Origin: an uncultured Clostridia bacterium
Lineage (GTDB): Bacteria; Bacillota; Clostridia; Oscillospirales; Acutalibacteraceae
Reading direction: 5' to 3'
Assembly: GCA_947631945.1 (NCBI GenBank)
Contig: CANRNI010000017.1
Coordinates: 1 to 52,743 of the forward strand
DNA length: 52,743 nucleotides
Position 1 is the stretch's first letter. Each line of letters starts with the position of its first letter. Position numbers and translations under genes: made by a program. The notes beneath the pieces are model-generated. The model saw only the letters and a list, made by a program, of their open reading frames with translations, was not told the DNA's origin and ran no database searches. This document shows, piece after piece, positions 23,738-33,606 of the stretch.

Positions 23738-24131
23738 CGGCGTATTTTTTTGACTTCTTCCTTTTTAGCGCTTGACATTTAATAGTTAGTCTCCTAATGT
23801 TGTCTCTTAAAGCGGATTTTAATGCCTGTATGGTTTCTATTATAACAAGTCTTTCGGCTTTTGTACAGTCCGAAAGTAATTCTGTAACAATTTTTTCGGA
23901 AGAATTTTTGTTATTTTTTAGACTACCGCATAGAAAAACATCAGAATCGCAGTCAAGGACATTTGCTATATCAATTAAAACGGGTAAGCTCAATTTTGTA
24001 TTGGCATTTTCTATGTTACTCATATGGGTAATAGAGATTCCTATATTTTCCGCCAATTTTTCCTGTGTAAAATTGCGATTACATCTTTCTTGCCGTATTC
24101 TTTTCCCAATATCTACATAATTTATATCCAT
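23640..24131 (-). CDS. XRE-family regulator with an acquired C-terminal tail
   Basis: Residues 5-60 form a Cro/C1-type helix-turn-helix: GKRIRQERCNRNFTQEKLAE, then NIGISITHMSNIENANTKLS and LPVLIDIANVLDCDSDVFLC. A helical middle part follows. The last 33 residues (KYAALDKQHSD, then Arg-rich RQRGRRR) are encoded by the inverted-repeat block and look foreign, so the original stop was probably replaced. The ATG at 24131 with GAGG upstream is preferred over 24158. The gene is divergent from the ECF-type promoter P4. Confidence 0.8.
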   Translation of the reverse strand: MDINYVDIGKRIRQERCNRNFTQEKLAENIGISITHMSNIENANTKLSLPVLIDIANVLDCDSDVFLCGSLKNNKNSSEKIVTELLSDCTKAERLVIIETIQALKSALRDNIRRLTIKCQALKRKKSKKYAALDKQHSDTEKRQRGRRREQDDKAGIRPRQKM

Positions 24132-24292
24132 AACTCGTACCTCATTAAATTTTGGCACTTCAATTGTATAAAAATTTTATTTATTATTTAATAAGATACA
24201 TAAATAAAATTTTTACTGAGTTTAAGTGTTAAATATAAAAAATAGCACATATTGAGATTGTTTGATAAAAAATAAAAAAATTTCAAAAAAAA

Positions 24293-24329
24293 GTGTCACA
24301 TTTTCGCTCTAAAAGGGACTTATTATATA
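24293..24329 (+). promoter_or_regulatory. ECF-type promoter motif P4
   Basis: GTGTCACA (24293-24300), 16 bases, then GACTTATTATATAGAGGG on the plus strand. It precedes the anti-sigma-like gene at 24342 by about 15 bases, in the same layout as P1-P3. Confidence 0.7.
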
Positions 24330-24341
24330 GAGGGTGATTTA

Positions 24342-24560
24342 TTGAAAACGAAAGCGATATTAAAAGCACTTTACGCAATATCTTATCCGATGCCTATTGA
24401 TGAAGTGCAGAAGATTATGGACAAGGAATTATTAAAAAACCTTGATGAAATGGATGATGAACTGATTGACATATGCATGGCTATTCTTGAAAGAGAGTAC
24501 GACAAGCAGGAGAGAAAGAAATCCATGAAGCAAAATCCACCAAAAAAACATAATATGTGA
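24342..24560 (+). CDS. Small anti-sigma-like domain protein
   Basis: The 72-residue protein starts with TTG (AGAGGG upstream) and reads KTKAILKALYAISYPMPIDE, then QKIMDKELLKNLDEMDDELI and DICMAILEREYDKQERK. This is the same acidic N-terminal domain as in the DUF4367 protein at 20478, but the membrane and outer domains are absent. It could be a free sigma-binding peptide, or the first part of a gene whose membrane part became separated (24593-24907). It is driven by P4. Confidence 0.65.
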   Translation: MKTKAILKALYAISYPMPIDEVQKIMDKELLKNLDEMDDELIDICMAILEREYDKQERKKSMKQNPPKKHNM

Positions 24561-24592
24561 GTGATCATATTTGAAGTTTAAATTAGAACAGG

Positions 24593-24907
24593 ATGGTGAT
24601 ATACACGAATAAAATAAAAAATATATTTAGAAATTTCCATAATAATATTGATTTTCCTTGTTACGTCTTTATTTTTACTACCACTCAAAGATGTTTGTTC
24701 TATAATCATAAACTTGTGTTTTCAAATTTTTATGGAGTTTTCTTAAAAGATGCGATTATATCTATTATACTATACATTATTTTGATAGGTATATTTGCAC
24801 TTGCCAGTTTTAGAATTAGTCGGAGAACTGGCAAGAAAATTTGGGCTGTTACAGCTCTCATCGTATATTTTGTAGGGTTATTAGTTTTATTTTGGAAGTC
24901 GGGTTGA
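24593..24907 (+). CDS. Small membrane protein
   Basis: The 104-residue frame has two hydrophobic segments (about 53-69, ISIILYIILIGIFALAS, and 83-101, AVTALIVYFVGLLVLFW) separated by the basic loop RISRRTGKK. The start at 24593 lacks a well-placed ribosome binding site, and the first 45 residues look less protein-like, so the true start may be later or altered. It follows the anti-sigma-like gene by 32 bases and may be its membrane partner. Confidence 0.45.
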   Translation: MVIYTNKIKNIFRNFHNNIDFPCYVFIFTTTQRCLFYNHKLVFSNFYGVFLKDAIISIILYIILIGIFALASFRISRRTGKKIWAVTALIVYFVGLLVLFWKSG

Positions 24908-25013
24908 CGAAAAAACCTAAAAAAGTTATAAAATATTGCAATAAATTTATATGTATAAAGGCGCAAAAAGAAATTTATTAAAGCAAATTTTCTTTTGCAC
25001 AAAGTGAAAGGTT

Positions 25014-25715
25014 ATGATATTAAAAATGATAAGATATAACGTGTTAGCATTTGATGACGATCCTGTGTTTTTAAGTGCTCTAAAAGACGAAATACGGATG
25101 TTAAATAAATATAACGAAAAGTACACAATTAATATTGAAACCACAACAAAATCTCGGAAAGCTATTAAAATGACCGATGACGTTTTGTATGATGTGTTTA
25201 TTTTAGATATTTGTTGTAGTGCTGCACACTTCTTTGGTGAAGATGAGTACGATTATCAAGGTTATGATTTATATTCTCAGTTATTAGACAAATACCCTGG
25301 CGGCGGATGGAAAGCAAAATTCATAATTTTATCAAACTTAAAATATGATACAGCAATCCAAATTTTTAACTATCAAGACATAGAATATTTATATAAACAA
25401 GATAACTCTTGTAAAAACGTTGCATTATACTTGAAAATTTACTTTGATAAATTATTCCTTGATGATTCAAAAGAATTCAGCCAAAAAACTATGAATATTT
25501 TAGACACCGTTAGTTCTTTAAAGCAAAAAGCTCAAGATGTGCTTTCAACATCTGAATACAATAGATTTATTTATTATTTAGATAGGATAACAGATGGGGA
25601 GACATCAGAAAACAACAAGAATGATATAAATATCCTGACAGATATGTTTAAATCTGTAAAAAATGGTGCAGAGTTTATCGCTGCAATATTTTCAATAGCC
25701 TCTTTCTTTGTGTAG
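25014..25715 (+). CDS. Orphan receiver-domain protein
   Basis: The 233-residue product starts with a CheY-like receiver: VLAFDDDPVFLSAL (acidic pocket), YDVFILDICC (phosphoacceptor Asp), IILSNLK (Ser/Thr position) and YLYKQD (Lys). About 95 residues of helices follow, ending in a hydrophobic tail, FKSVKNGAEFIAAIFSIASF. No DNA-binding output or partner kinase is nearby. The C-terminal tail resembles protein-interaction tails seen in effector-associated modules, which is only an impression. AAAGG lies close to the ATG; the ATG at 25026 is an alternative. Confidence 0.65.
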   Translation: MILKMIRYNVLAFDDDPVFLSALKDEIRMLNKYNEKYTINIETTTKSRKAIKMTDDVLYDVFILDICCSAAHFFGEDEYDYQGYDLYSQLLDKYPGGGWKAKFIILSNLKYDTAIQIFNYQDIEYLYKQDNSCKNVALYLKIYFDKLFLDDSKEFSQKTMNILDTVSSLKQKAQDVLSTSEYNRFIYYLDRITDGETSENNKNDINILTDMFKSVKNGAEFIAAIFSIASFFV

Positions 25716-25819
25716 TATTTGTAATGATATTATTAAAAAATATAAGAATGGAGTGATGTCAAGTATGTTTTTATATCGAAAAAAAGTTTGGTAAATATTT
25801 GAAGATAAAAATAAAGTAA

Positions 25820-27334
25820 ATGGACGAAAGGAGCTATTGTACTAGTAAAATGAATTTTAATATATCAAAAGAAGAACTGCTCGACGGTATGAACAAGATG
25901 AACTCGTTCGGCGCAAGACTGACGGGCAGCAAGGGACACAATGAGTTTGTAAAATGGCTCAAGGACGAGATCGCAAAAATGGATATTCCGATTTTCAGCG
26001 ACCCGTTTTATTTCAAGCGGTGGGAAGAAAAACGCTCGTCGATTGAAATAATCGACGGTAATGAAAAAATCAATGTTCCCGTTTCTTCCGCCTATCCCTA
26101 TTCGGGCGAAACGTCCGCAGACGGTATAACCGAGGAACTGGTATATGTTGACGGCGTGAGGGATATTCCGAAAACAAAGGGGAAGATCGCGGTCTACAAT
26201 GTGGAGAATATCAATTTTCTGCCGAGCGAGATCGCCTTTGACAAACGGACAAGCTACCCGGAAGATGTTGTCCTTGAAAAGAACTACGAGGGACCCGTCT
26301 GTACGAGCTTCATACAGTGTTTCTATGGGATCGTTTCGAAATTGACCAAGGCAAAGGCTGTTATTCTGATCTGGAAAGGACTGCACGACGACTGCGTTCA
26401 GGGGCAGTATCTCTCATTTATCATGGGTCATCAGAAGATTCCCATGCTGTGGGTCAACGAAACCAACGGAAAAAAGATAATCGAAGCGGCAAAGACGCAT
26501 AAAAGAGCAAAATTTGTCCTTGAAGCGGAAATCGAGGAACGAGCGTTCACCGAATCCTTCTATTGCATCGTCAAAGGCAAAGATCAAAAGGAATGCGTCA
26601 TTGTAAACACGCATACCGACGGCACGAACTGCGTGGAGGAAAACGGACCTATCGCGCTGTTGGAGCTGATGAGGAATTTTAAAGGTCAAGAGCCGGAAAG
26701 AACGCATATTTTTGTGTTCACTACTGGACATTTCCGTCTGCCGCATTTCAAAGACATCAGAACAGGCTCGTTCCAATCCGCGTCCCGATGGCTCGCGATG
26801 CACAGAGAACTTTGGGACGGCAGGGGCGATCATTTCAAATGCGTCGCCGATTTGACGATTGAACATCTCGGCTGTAAGGAATGGCGCGACGTTGACGGCG
26901 AATATAAGTACACGGGCAGACCGGAAGTCGAGCTTGTCTATACCGGCAATGAATTTGTCGATAAGCTCTACATAGGTATGGTCAGAGATAGGAAAAACGT
27001 CCGTACCATGACGCTTCGCGGTCATAATGCCTTGCACTTCGGCGAGGGACAGAATTTCTTTACCATGGGTATTCCCGAAATAAGCCTTGTCCCCGCGCCG
27101 TATTATCTCTGCGTTGTAAGCGACAGTCAAGAGATGGAGAAATTCGATATCGACCTGATGACGGAGCAAACCGAAACGTTTGCAAGACTGATTGAAATAA
27201 TCGAATACATTTCAGCCGAAAAACTCGGCAGGAGCGATTTCTATTCAATCGTCAACGCCAAAAGCGTATCGGGAGGATATGATTTCAGTATCGGCGGTCT
27301 TGTAAAGAAAGTTTTAGCAACAGTAAAAAAATAA
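25820..27334 (+). CDS. M28-like zinc peptidase family protein
   Basis: The protein of about 500 residues opens with SFGARLTGSKGHNEFVKWLK, as in M28 aminopeptidases. A PA-like insert follows (about 115-230, SADGITEELVYVDGV). The core is VIVNTHTDGTNCVEENGPIA followed by LLELMRNF, the usual H-x-D...E...G-x-x-x-x-L-E pattern. Late metal-site and fold segments are less clear, and no signal peptide is present, so it is cytosolic as read. The start is uncertain between 25820 and the ATG at 25850. The codon usage is more GC-rich than that of the receiver gene before it. Confidence 0.7.
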   Translation: MDERSYCTSKMNFNISKEELLDGMNKMNSFGARLTGSKGHNEFVKWLKDEIAKMDIPIFSDPFYFKRWEEKRSSIEIIDGNEKINVPVSSAYPYSGETSADGITEELVYVDGVRDIPKTKGKIAVYNVENINFLPSEIAFDKRTSYPEDVVLEKNYEGPVCTSFIQCFYGIVSKLTKAKAVILIWKGLHDDCVQGQYLSFIMGHQKIPMLWVNETNGKKIIEAAKTHKRAKFVLEAEIEERAFTESFYCIVKGKDQKECVIVNTHTDGTNCVEENGPIALLELMRNFKGQEPERTHIFVFTTGHFRLPHFKDIRTGSFQSASRWLAMHRELWDGRGDHFKCVADLTIEHLGCKEWRDVDGEYKYTGRPEVELVYTGNEFVDKLYIGMVRDRKNVRTMTLRGHNALHFGEGQNFFTMGIPEISLVPAPYYLCVVSDSQEMEKFDIDLMTEQTETFARLIEIIEYISAEKLGRSDFYSIVNAKSVSGGYDFSIGGLVKKVLATVKK

Positions 27335-27399
27335 GTCGATTATCTGTATATTTGCAGATAAGAGAACTATTTTAAAATTTAAAGAATGGAGTAATAAAA

Positions 27400-30300
27400 A
27401 TGAAAAAATTAAAAAAGAGTTTATCTGTTTTTCTCGCAATCATAACAATCATAACATCTTGTTCGATTGCCATGCCCGTTTTTGCCGAAGGCAACTTATT
27501 TGCAAGTGAAAATACTGCGAATGAGTTTTATGAGCCTGAAGAAATGACATCAAAAATTGTAAGCGAAGTAAAAGAACTTCGAGAAGAATATGCCAAACAT
27601 TTTGTTTGTGAGGACGGCTCATATATTGTAGCTACATATTCCGACCCTGTTCACTACAAAGAGAATGGTCAATGGAAAGAAATAAATAATAGCTTGGAAC
27701 TTTCAGACGATGTAAAAAGCAGTTCGGGAAAGGCTATGTATACGCCAAAATCGGGAAATTTTGATGTAAAAATCCCTCAGAGCTTCTCGAACGGTCAAAT
27801 GGTTTCGGCAACAAATAAGGGTTACACAATAAGTTTTGGTGCTAACCGCAGCGCATTGCTTCGCAACGACACGAAAGCAACCGTTGTTAATGAAATCGAC
27901 GATTTATCTTCCAATGTGCAGACAGATCAAGTTTCTTTCACTCAGAAACAAGCAGCTTCATCAGCCGATTCAACGACAAAACAAAGCGAAATAGCAACAT
28001 ACAATAGCGAAGCAATGACTGTTAAAAATCAGGTCGGCGGTGTTGTATACGAAGATGTTTTTGACAATTCCGATTTGGAATATATAGTTACAACAAACAG
28101 CATAAAAGAAAACATTGTCGTTAATGAAAAACAGGACAAATACATATACAGCTTTAATATGGATTTTGGCGAACTTACTCCTGTTATTAACGAGGACAAT
28201 TCTATCAGTTTAGTAGAATCGAAAACCAACGAAACTGTATTTTATATCGCAGCGCCGTATATGTATGACGCAAACAACATGGAAAGCTCAGACATTGATC
28301 TGACGCTTGCCGAAAAAGACGGAAAATATATTTTAACACTTCAAGCAAATGCCGATTGGATTGACGCGCCTGAAAGAGCGTTCCCTGTTGTGATAGATCC
28401 GACAGTTTATTTGTCGTATGACGATGTTTTTGTTATGAATGGTGTAACATACAAAAACACAACCAGAATAACAAAAGAGCTTCGTGTCGGCAGAAATCTT
28501 ACCAATCTTACAAGAACATATATCATGCCGACGCTTCCGACAAATATTCCTGCCGGCAGTTATATTAACAGTGCTTATTTAAAATTAACAAAGGATTATT
28601 ATTATCAGGCTCCTCTTGCTAATGATATATCTATTCTTGCTTTTGATTGTTATGATGTAGCGTCTTGGAAGCCTACCAGTGTTACTTGGGAAAATCAACC
28701 ATATAGCAAAGCAAACAATGGTTATGACAACGGTCATCCGTATATATCATCCGTTGCGGCTACTTCAAGTAAAACCACATATTCATTTAACATTACAAGT
28801 GCCGCAAGGCGTTGGCTGAGCGGCGGCGTCAACAACGGATTGATGCTTGCTTCTTCTGATGAATCCGCAAAAACACAGATTGATTTCCACTCGTCAAGAG
28901 CTACAAAATCAACCGCATATCCTGAAGTATATATCACATACACAGCGCCTGCTTTAAGCATTTCATCTTGGGAAACCGGCAGCCAGGCGAGTGAAACATC
29001 ATTCAAAATATCAACCGCCGGAAATTGGACAGCAAGTGCAAATGTTGATTGGATTTCTTTAGGCGCGACATCAGGAACAACGAGTAACGGTTCCAGTACC
29101 AATAAAATCATCGTCAAAGAAAACACTTCAACTAAAAACAGAACCGGAACCGTAACTGTTAAATTCGGCAATACAATCATCGGCACAATAAATGTTACTC
29201 AGTATGGAGCCGATGCGTATATCACATTAGACACAACAAAATTAAACTTTGAAGCAGGAAACAATAAGCAGACAATAAATATAAAATCAAATACAGTGTG
29301 GTCTTTCGGCGAATTACCCGATTGGGTAACGGTTACGCCCTCTACCGGTTCTAAAGATTCCGCTGCCACGATTGAAGTATCTGAAAACCACGGAAGTGCT
29401 GCAAGAGAATGTGTTATTACCGTTACTGCGGATACTGCAACGCAAAATGTTAATATTACTCAGGCTTATGACAGCGTATCGCCTGTCGCTCCCAGTCTTT
29501 ATGAAGAAAACGGACTTGTCTTTATTTCTGCAAATTCGTTTGATTTTGATGAATCAAAAGACAGTCCTGAATATATTGAATACAAACTCGATTCCGGTGA
29601 ATGGACCGCTTATAACGGAGAACCTCTTTCAGTAATTCGTACATATGACGTAACTATTTATGCCCGTATGCGTGATGCTGCCGGCAATGTTAGTAAAACA
29701 ACATCTCTTGTTCTTGAATGTGATTTAGGCGAATATACGGCTTCATACACAGATATTGTTTTAGGCGAGGGCGTCTTACCTGTAGGTTTTGATCGAACAT
29801 ACAGCAGTGAAGATGGTTGGTTTTTTACATTTGAAGCCAACATTGCCGAAATCGCAAACGGCTATGTATTTACTGATTTCTATGGCGACAAACATTACTT
29901 CTTACTTACTGACGAAGGTAAATATGTTTCTGCTTACGGCGAAGAACTTAAAATTGAAAAAGGTACGCTTCTTGGAATTAATTACTCGTATTTTGTACCT
30001 TGCGGCGAACTTAAATGTTATTTCAATGAAGATGGCAAGCTCGCAGTAGTTAAAGATAATTATAGCACAGCAACATATTCTTGGACTAACAATAACCTCT
30101 ATATCACCGATGAAGCAAGCAACACAAACACTGTAAGATTCAATAATGGTAAGCCTACCTATATTTCTGTTTCAAGATTTAATCCTGCGACAAATACCAT
30201 ATTATTAAAAGATGTACAGTATCAGTGGACAGATGGCAACCTGACAAAGTTTATTGATTCTGCAAACATTGAGCATAATTACGCATATATAAATGGTCTT

Positions 30301-33300
30301 CTTACCGCAAATGAAGATGAATTAATCACTTATTCCGCAGACGGCAGAGTAAAGAAGATTTCTCAGCCAAATGGTGCTTTTGTAAAATATACCTATAATG
30401 ATACAGCCGTAAATACTAACGAAAAAACCTCAAACGATATAGGAGCGGTAACTGTAACAAACAGCAAAGGGGTATCTGATATAAGGTATTATTCTGATGG
30501 TTTTATAATTACAAATGAGTTTAATGATTACTCTGAAAATGCGACTTACGATTCAAATAATATTACCGGTGAAATCACAGATGATAATATTGCGAAAACA
30601 GCATATATAATAAATATTTCTATTGGTAAAGTCGATACAGAGTATTCCAAAGAACACCCACTCTATGAAGAGGATTCTGATGGGAACTTCATTTTTTATA
30701 AATATGACAGTGAAAACAATGTAACGGAAAAACTTTTAGTCATATCCGATGCTTTAACTGTTACAGATGAAACTACGTTTGAAGATGCCGAAGCTGTTGC
30801 AGAAAACAAAACCATATATACCTACGATGTAAAAGGAAATACGACTGAGGAAGTTTTTCAGAAAAGAATTGATGGAACGCTTGTCAGTCAGGAAAAGACA
30901 GCATACTCATATAATGACAGAGGGAGCATATTAACAGAATGCAAGTATCAGGCAGTTAAAGGAAATTGGTATCAAACATATGGTCAAGAATACGCTTATG
31001 ACGATTACGGGAATATTACAACCAAAATCACCACAGAATATACAAATTCAGTAAATACAGATACAGGCTCTATTGAAACGACATCTAATGAAACAACTGT
31101 CAAATATGAATATGATGCTTGGTGTCAGTTGATTAAAACTATTACCAACGTTGACAAGGAAGATATGACCGTTTCCGAAACTGAGTATGATATGCTCGGC
31201 AGAAAAATATTGATTTCTGAAAATGGAAAAACAACATCATATGCTTATGATAATAAGGGCAATGGTATTGTAATGAACGAGGATGGCAATGTTACGACCT
31301 ATACATATTCAGACAATGGAAATTTGATTTCAAAAACACAGCCTAACGGTTCAGTTGCCACCTATTCTTATGATGAGTATGGCAATTTGGTGAATCGTAC
31401 TTTTAATGGGTATTCTTTTGTTTATAATACGCTTGGTAATGTTCTTTCTGCAAGTGCCGGTAGCAATCAGCTCGTTAATTATACCTATTCATCAAGCGTT
31501 AATCCGAATGTTCTTAACGTTGACTTTGGTAATGGACAGAGTATTATATATTCGTACAACGAAGATGGAGAAATTACCGATGTAAAACTCGGCGAAGAAA
31601 CAAAGTACGGCTATAAATACTTTGAAAAGACTGATGAAAAAGGTGAGGTTTCCAAGGAGTGGACAGAACTTACCGATTATGTAAACTACATCAAAAAAAT
31701 CACAGAAGGTAGCAAAACAACTGTGAATGATTTTAATGGGAATTTTGTTTATTCAGTTGAAAGAGTTTGTGAAGATGATGAAATTACAGGAAGTTTTGAT
31801 GGAACTGTTATAACAATTGGTAATGATATTTATACTCTTGCTGTTGATGAGAATAAGGACATATTCAAAACCAATGGAGTAACTGATTTTATAAAAGAAT
31901 ATGCATATGCAAATGAGGATTTAATCAAGATTGAAACCGGGCATACAAAAACATTATACAGCTATAATACTGAAAAATTCATCTCTACTCTTGAAAACAC
32001 TCTTAATGATGTTTCTCAAATTTATAGCTATGAGTATGACGAAAACAGTAATATTACAACTGAAACCTCGACGATCACAACAAAGGAAGAAGGCGGTGCG
32101 CCACTTGAAGTTAGTGATTCAATTCACTACACATATGATGAAAAAAATCAGTTGATATCTGCCGAAACCTCTGCAATTAAGTATGAATACACCTATGATG
32201 ACCGGGGGAATATCCTTAACAAAAAAGAGTATGCCGTAACTGTTGACGAAAACGGAGAAAAAGTATATACTTTAATTGATAGCAATACGGATACTTATGT
32301 TTATGACGAAAAATGGAAAGACGAACTTGTAAGTTATAATGGTCAATCAATCGCTTATGACGCAATTGGAAACCCGATAAATTATATGGGTAGCACTTTA
32401 ACTTGGACAATGGGTAGGCAATTAGCTTCCTTTGGTGACATCAGCTATACTTATAATGAGGATGGAATCCGAACAAGCAAAACATTAAACAATGTAACTA
32501 CTAAATTCTATGTTGACAATGCAAACATTATTGAACAGACCAATGGAACAACCACACTTTACTTCTTTTATGATGGCAATGGCGAAATCGTAGGATTTAA
32601 GTATAATAACAATGATTATATTTATATCAAAAATGCAATGAATGATATTGTTGGTATCGCTGATAGTTCTGGTAATTTAATCGCAAGTTATAGGTATGAT
32701 GCTTGGGGAAAAGTAATTGCAATTACAGGATCAAATGTTTTTATTGGTGAACTTAATCCGTTTAGATATCGCGGCTATTATTATGATTGCGACATTAAAA
32801 TGTATTATCTGCAAAGTAGATATTATGATCCGGAAATCGGTAGGTTTATCAATAGCGACAGTGTGGATTATATTGGAATTACAGAAACCGATATTTCCTA
32901 TAATGCATTTGCCTACTGCAATAACAACCCAATTTTCAGTACTGATGAAGATGGTTCTTTTACTATCGGCGATCTTATAAAATTGATAAAAAATTTTCTG
33001 AACCTTTTTAATACGTTTAAATCATATGCTGATTTAGCAAAATATACTTTGAGAATTAAAGAAGACTCAAGGGACTACAATAATAGAAAAGTCAATGGAA
33101 AATATATCATTTCCGTTACATTCTATACTGATACAGCTAAAAAATTATGGACAGAAGTTTGGAATGCCAGAAATTGCAAAAAAATTGTTGAAACTTTTAC
33201 AGAATTAGTATTAGAAAAATTTAAAGATGATAAAGGAAGAGATTTTCTTTTTAGTGAGGATTGTGTTTACGATGAGCTATATTCACATTTGCATGGCTAT

Positions 33301-33474
33301 ATGTGGTCAATAGGTGAAGCCAGACTTTGTCCGGTAAGACTTACTGGATACTATGAGTATTCAAAGATAAAGAATAAAGAAACGAGAAGTAAAAAAGTTG
33401 TTATCCGTGAGGCTACAAAAGATGCAGATATTTATGAAATAGATATGTTCTGTAATCTTCCAGAAGCGGCATGA
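27400..33474 (+). CDS. Secreted RHS polymorphic toxin with DNRLRE and BACON domains
   Basis: The 2,024-residue protein has a signal peptide (1-29, MPVFAEG), a DNRLRE-type beta domain (about 340-517), and two BACON modules (520-602, GNWTASANVDWISL; 605-688, SNTVWSFGELPDWVTV). Many YD/RHS repeats follow (about 960-1740). The RHS core at 1745-1850 ends in FRYRGYYYDCDIKMYYLQSR, RYYDPEIGRFINSDS and NNNPIFSTDEDGS, the usual shell boundary. The last 175 residues (from GDLIKLIKNF) are a variable toxin tip of unknown type. A TGA ends the frame, but 43 more codons are open in the same frame behind it. A membrane immunity candidate follows. Confidence 0.88.
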   Translation: MKKLKKSLSVFLAIITIITSCSIAMPVFAEGNLFASENTANEFYEPEEMTSKIVSEVKELREEYAKHFVCEDGSYIVATYSDPVHYKENGQWKEINNSLELSDDVKSSSGKAMYTPKSGNFDVKIPQSFSNGQMVSATNKGYTISFGANRSALLRNDTKATVVNEIDDLSSNVQTDQVSFTQKQAASSADSTTKQSEIATYNSEAMTVKNQVGGVVYEDVFDNSDLEYIVTTNSIKENIVVNEKQDKYIYSFNMDFGELTPVINEDNSISLVESKTNETVFYIAAPYMYDANNMESSDIDLTLAEKDGKYILTLQANADWIDAPERAFPVVIDPTVYLSYDDVFVMNGVTYKNTTRITKELRVGRNLTNLTRTYIMPTLPTNIPAGSYINSAYLKLTKDYYYQAPLANDISILAFDCYDVASWKPTSVTWENQPYSKANNGYDNGHPYISSVAATSSKTTYSFNITSAARRWLSGGVNNGLMLASSDESAKTQIDFHSSRATKSTAYPEVYITYTAPALSISSWETGSQASETSFKISTAGNWTASANVDWISLGATSGTTSNGSSTNKIIVKENTSTKNRTGTVTVKFGNTIIGTINVTQYGADAYITLDTTKLNFEAGNNKQTINIKSNTVWSFGELPDWVTVTPSTGSKDSAATIEVSENHGSAARECVITVTADTATQNVNITQAYDSVSPVAPSLYEENGLVFISANSFDFDESKDSPEYIEYKLDSGEWTAYNGEPLSVIRTYDVTIYARMRDAAGNVSKTTSLVLECDLGEYTASYTDIVLGEGVLPVGFDRTYSSEDGWFFTFEANIAEIANGYVFTDFYGDKHYFLLTDEGKYVSAYGEELKIEKGTLLGINYSYFVPCGELKCYFNEDGKLAVVKDNYSTATYSWTNNNLYITDEASNTNTVRFNNGKPTYISVSRFNPATNTILLKDVQYQWTDGNLTKFIDSANIEHNYAYINGLLTANEDELITYSADGRVKKISQPNGAFVKYTYNDTAVNTNEKTSNDIGAVTVTNSKGVSDIRYYSDGFIITNEFNDYSENATYDSNNITGEITDDNIAKTAYIINISIGKVDTEYSKEHPLYEEDSDGNFIFYKYDSENNVTEKLLVISDALTVTDETTFEDAEAVAENKTIYTYDVKGNTTEEVFQKRIDGTLVSQEKTAYSYNDRGSILTECKYQAVKGNWYQTYGQEYAYDDYGNITTKITTEYTNSVNTDTGSIETTSNETTVKYEYDAWCQLIKTITNVDKEDMTVSETEYDMLGRKILISENGKTTSYAYDNKGNGIVMNEDGNVTTYTYSDNGNLISKTQPNGSVATYSYDEYGNLVNRTFNGYSFVYNTLGNVLSASAGSNQLVNYTYSSSVNPNVLNVDFGNGQSIIYSYNEDGEITDVKLGEETKYGYKYFEKTDEKGEVSKEWTELTDYVNYIKKITEGSKTTVNDFNGNFVYSVERVCEDDEITGSFDGTVITIGNDIYTLAVDENKDIFKTNGVTDFIKEYAYANEDLIKIETGHTKTLYSYNTEKFISTLENTLNDVSQIYSYEYDENSNITTETSTITTKEEGGAPLEVSDSIHYTYDEKNQLISAETSAIKYEYTYDDRGNILNKKEYAVTVDENGEKVYTLIDSNTDTYVYDEKWKDELVSYNGQSIAYDAIGNPINYMGSTLTWTMGRQLASFGDISYTYNEDGIRTSKTLNNVTTKFYVDNANIIEQTNGTTTLYFFYDGNGEIVGFKYNNNDYIYIKNAMNDIVGIADSSGNLIASYRYDAWGKVIAITGSNVFIGELNPFRYRGYYYDCDIKMYYLQSRYYDPEIGRFINSDSVDYIGITETDISYNAFAYCNNNPIFSTDEDGSFTIGDLIKLIKNFLNLFNTFKSYADLAKYTLRIKEDSRDYNNRKVNGKYIISVTFYTDTAKKLWTEVWNARNCKKIVETFTELVLEKFKDDKGRDFLFSEDCVYDELYSHLHGYMWSIGEARLCPVRLTGYYEYSKIKNKETRSKKVVIREATKDADIYEIDMFCNLPEAA

Positions 33475-33606
33475 TGTGGTTATGATTATTACAGTGGAAT
33501 TGCCGATTGTTACAAAAATACCAGAAAAGATCCGTATTATAACCCTGCAACCGGTACAAGAAGCCGAGATTATACAAGAGTGGAGTGGTTATATGAAAAC
33601 ATCTAA
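33475..33606 (+). other. In-frame extension of the RHS toxin beyond a TGA codon
   Basis: Directly after TGA (33472-33474) the same frame reads CGYDYYSGIADCYKNTRK, then DPYYNPATGTRSRDYTRVEW and LYENI before a TAA. The segment looks like folded protein, and its stop overlaps the start of the immunity gene at 33593 by 14 bases. I infer that the toxin originally ended here, and that the TGA is a nonsense mutation or a site of read-through. Confidence 0.65.

Noticed and set aside
25760-25794. Tiny frame after GGAGTG upstream of the peptidase
   Set aside because: It encodes only about ten residues and has no conserved feature.
26414-27169. Minus-strand frame of 251 codons
   Set aside because: It is antisense to the M28-like peptidase, which has clear family motifs.
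33476-33592. N-terminal extension of the immunity gene
   Set aside because: The extension is out of frame with the toxin continuation and lacks a ribosome binding site; the ATG at 33593 has both a site and a membrane helix.
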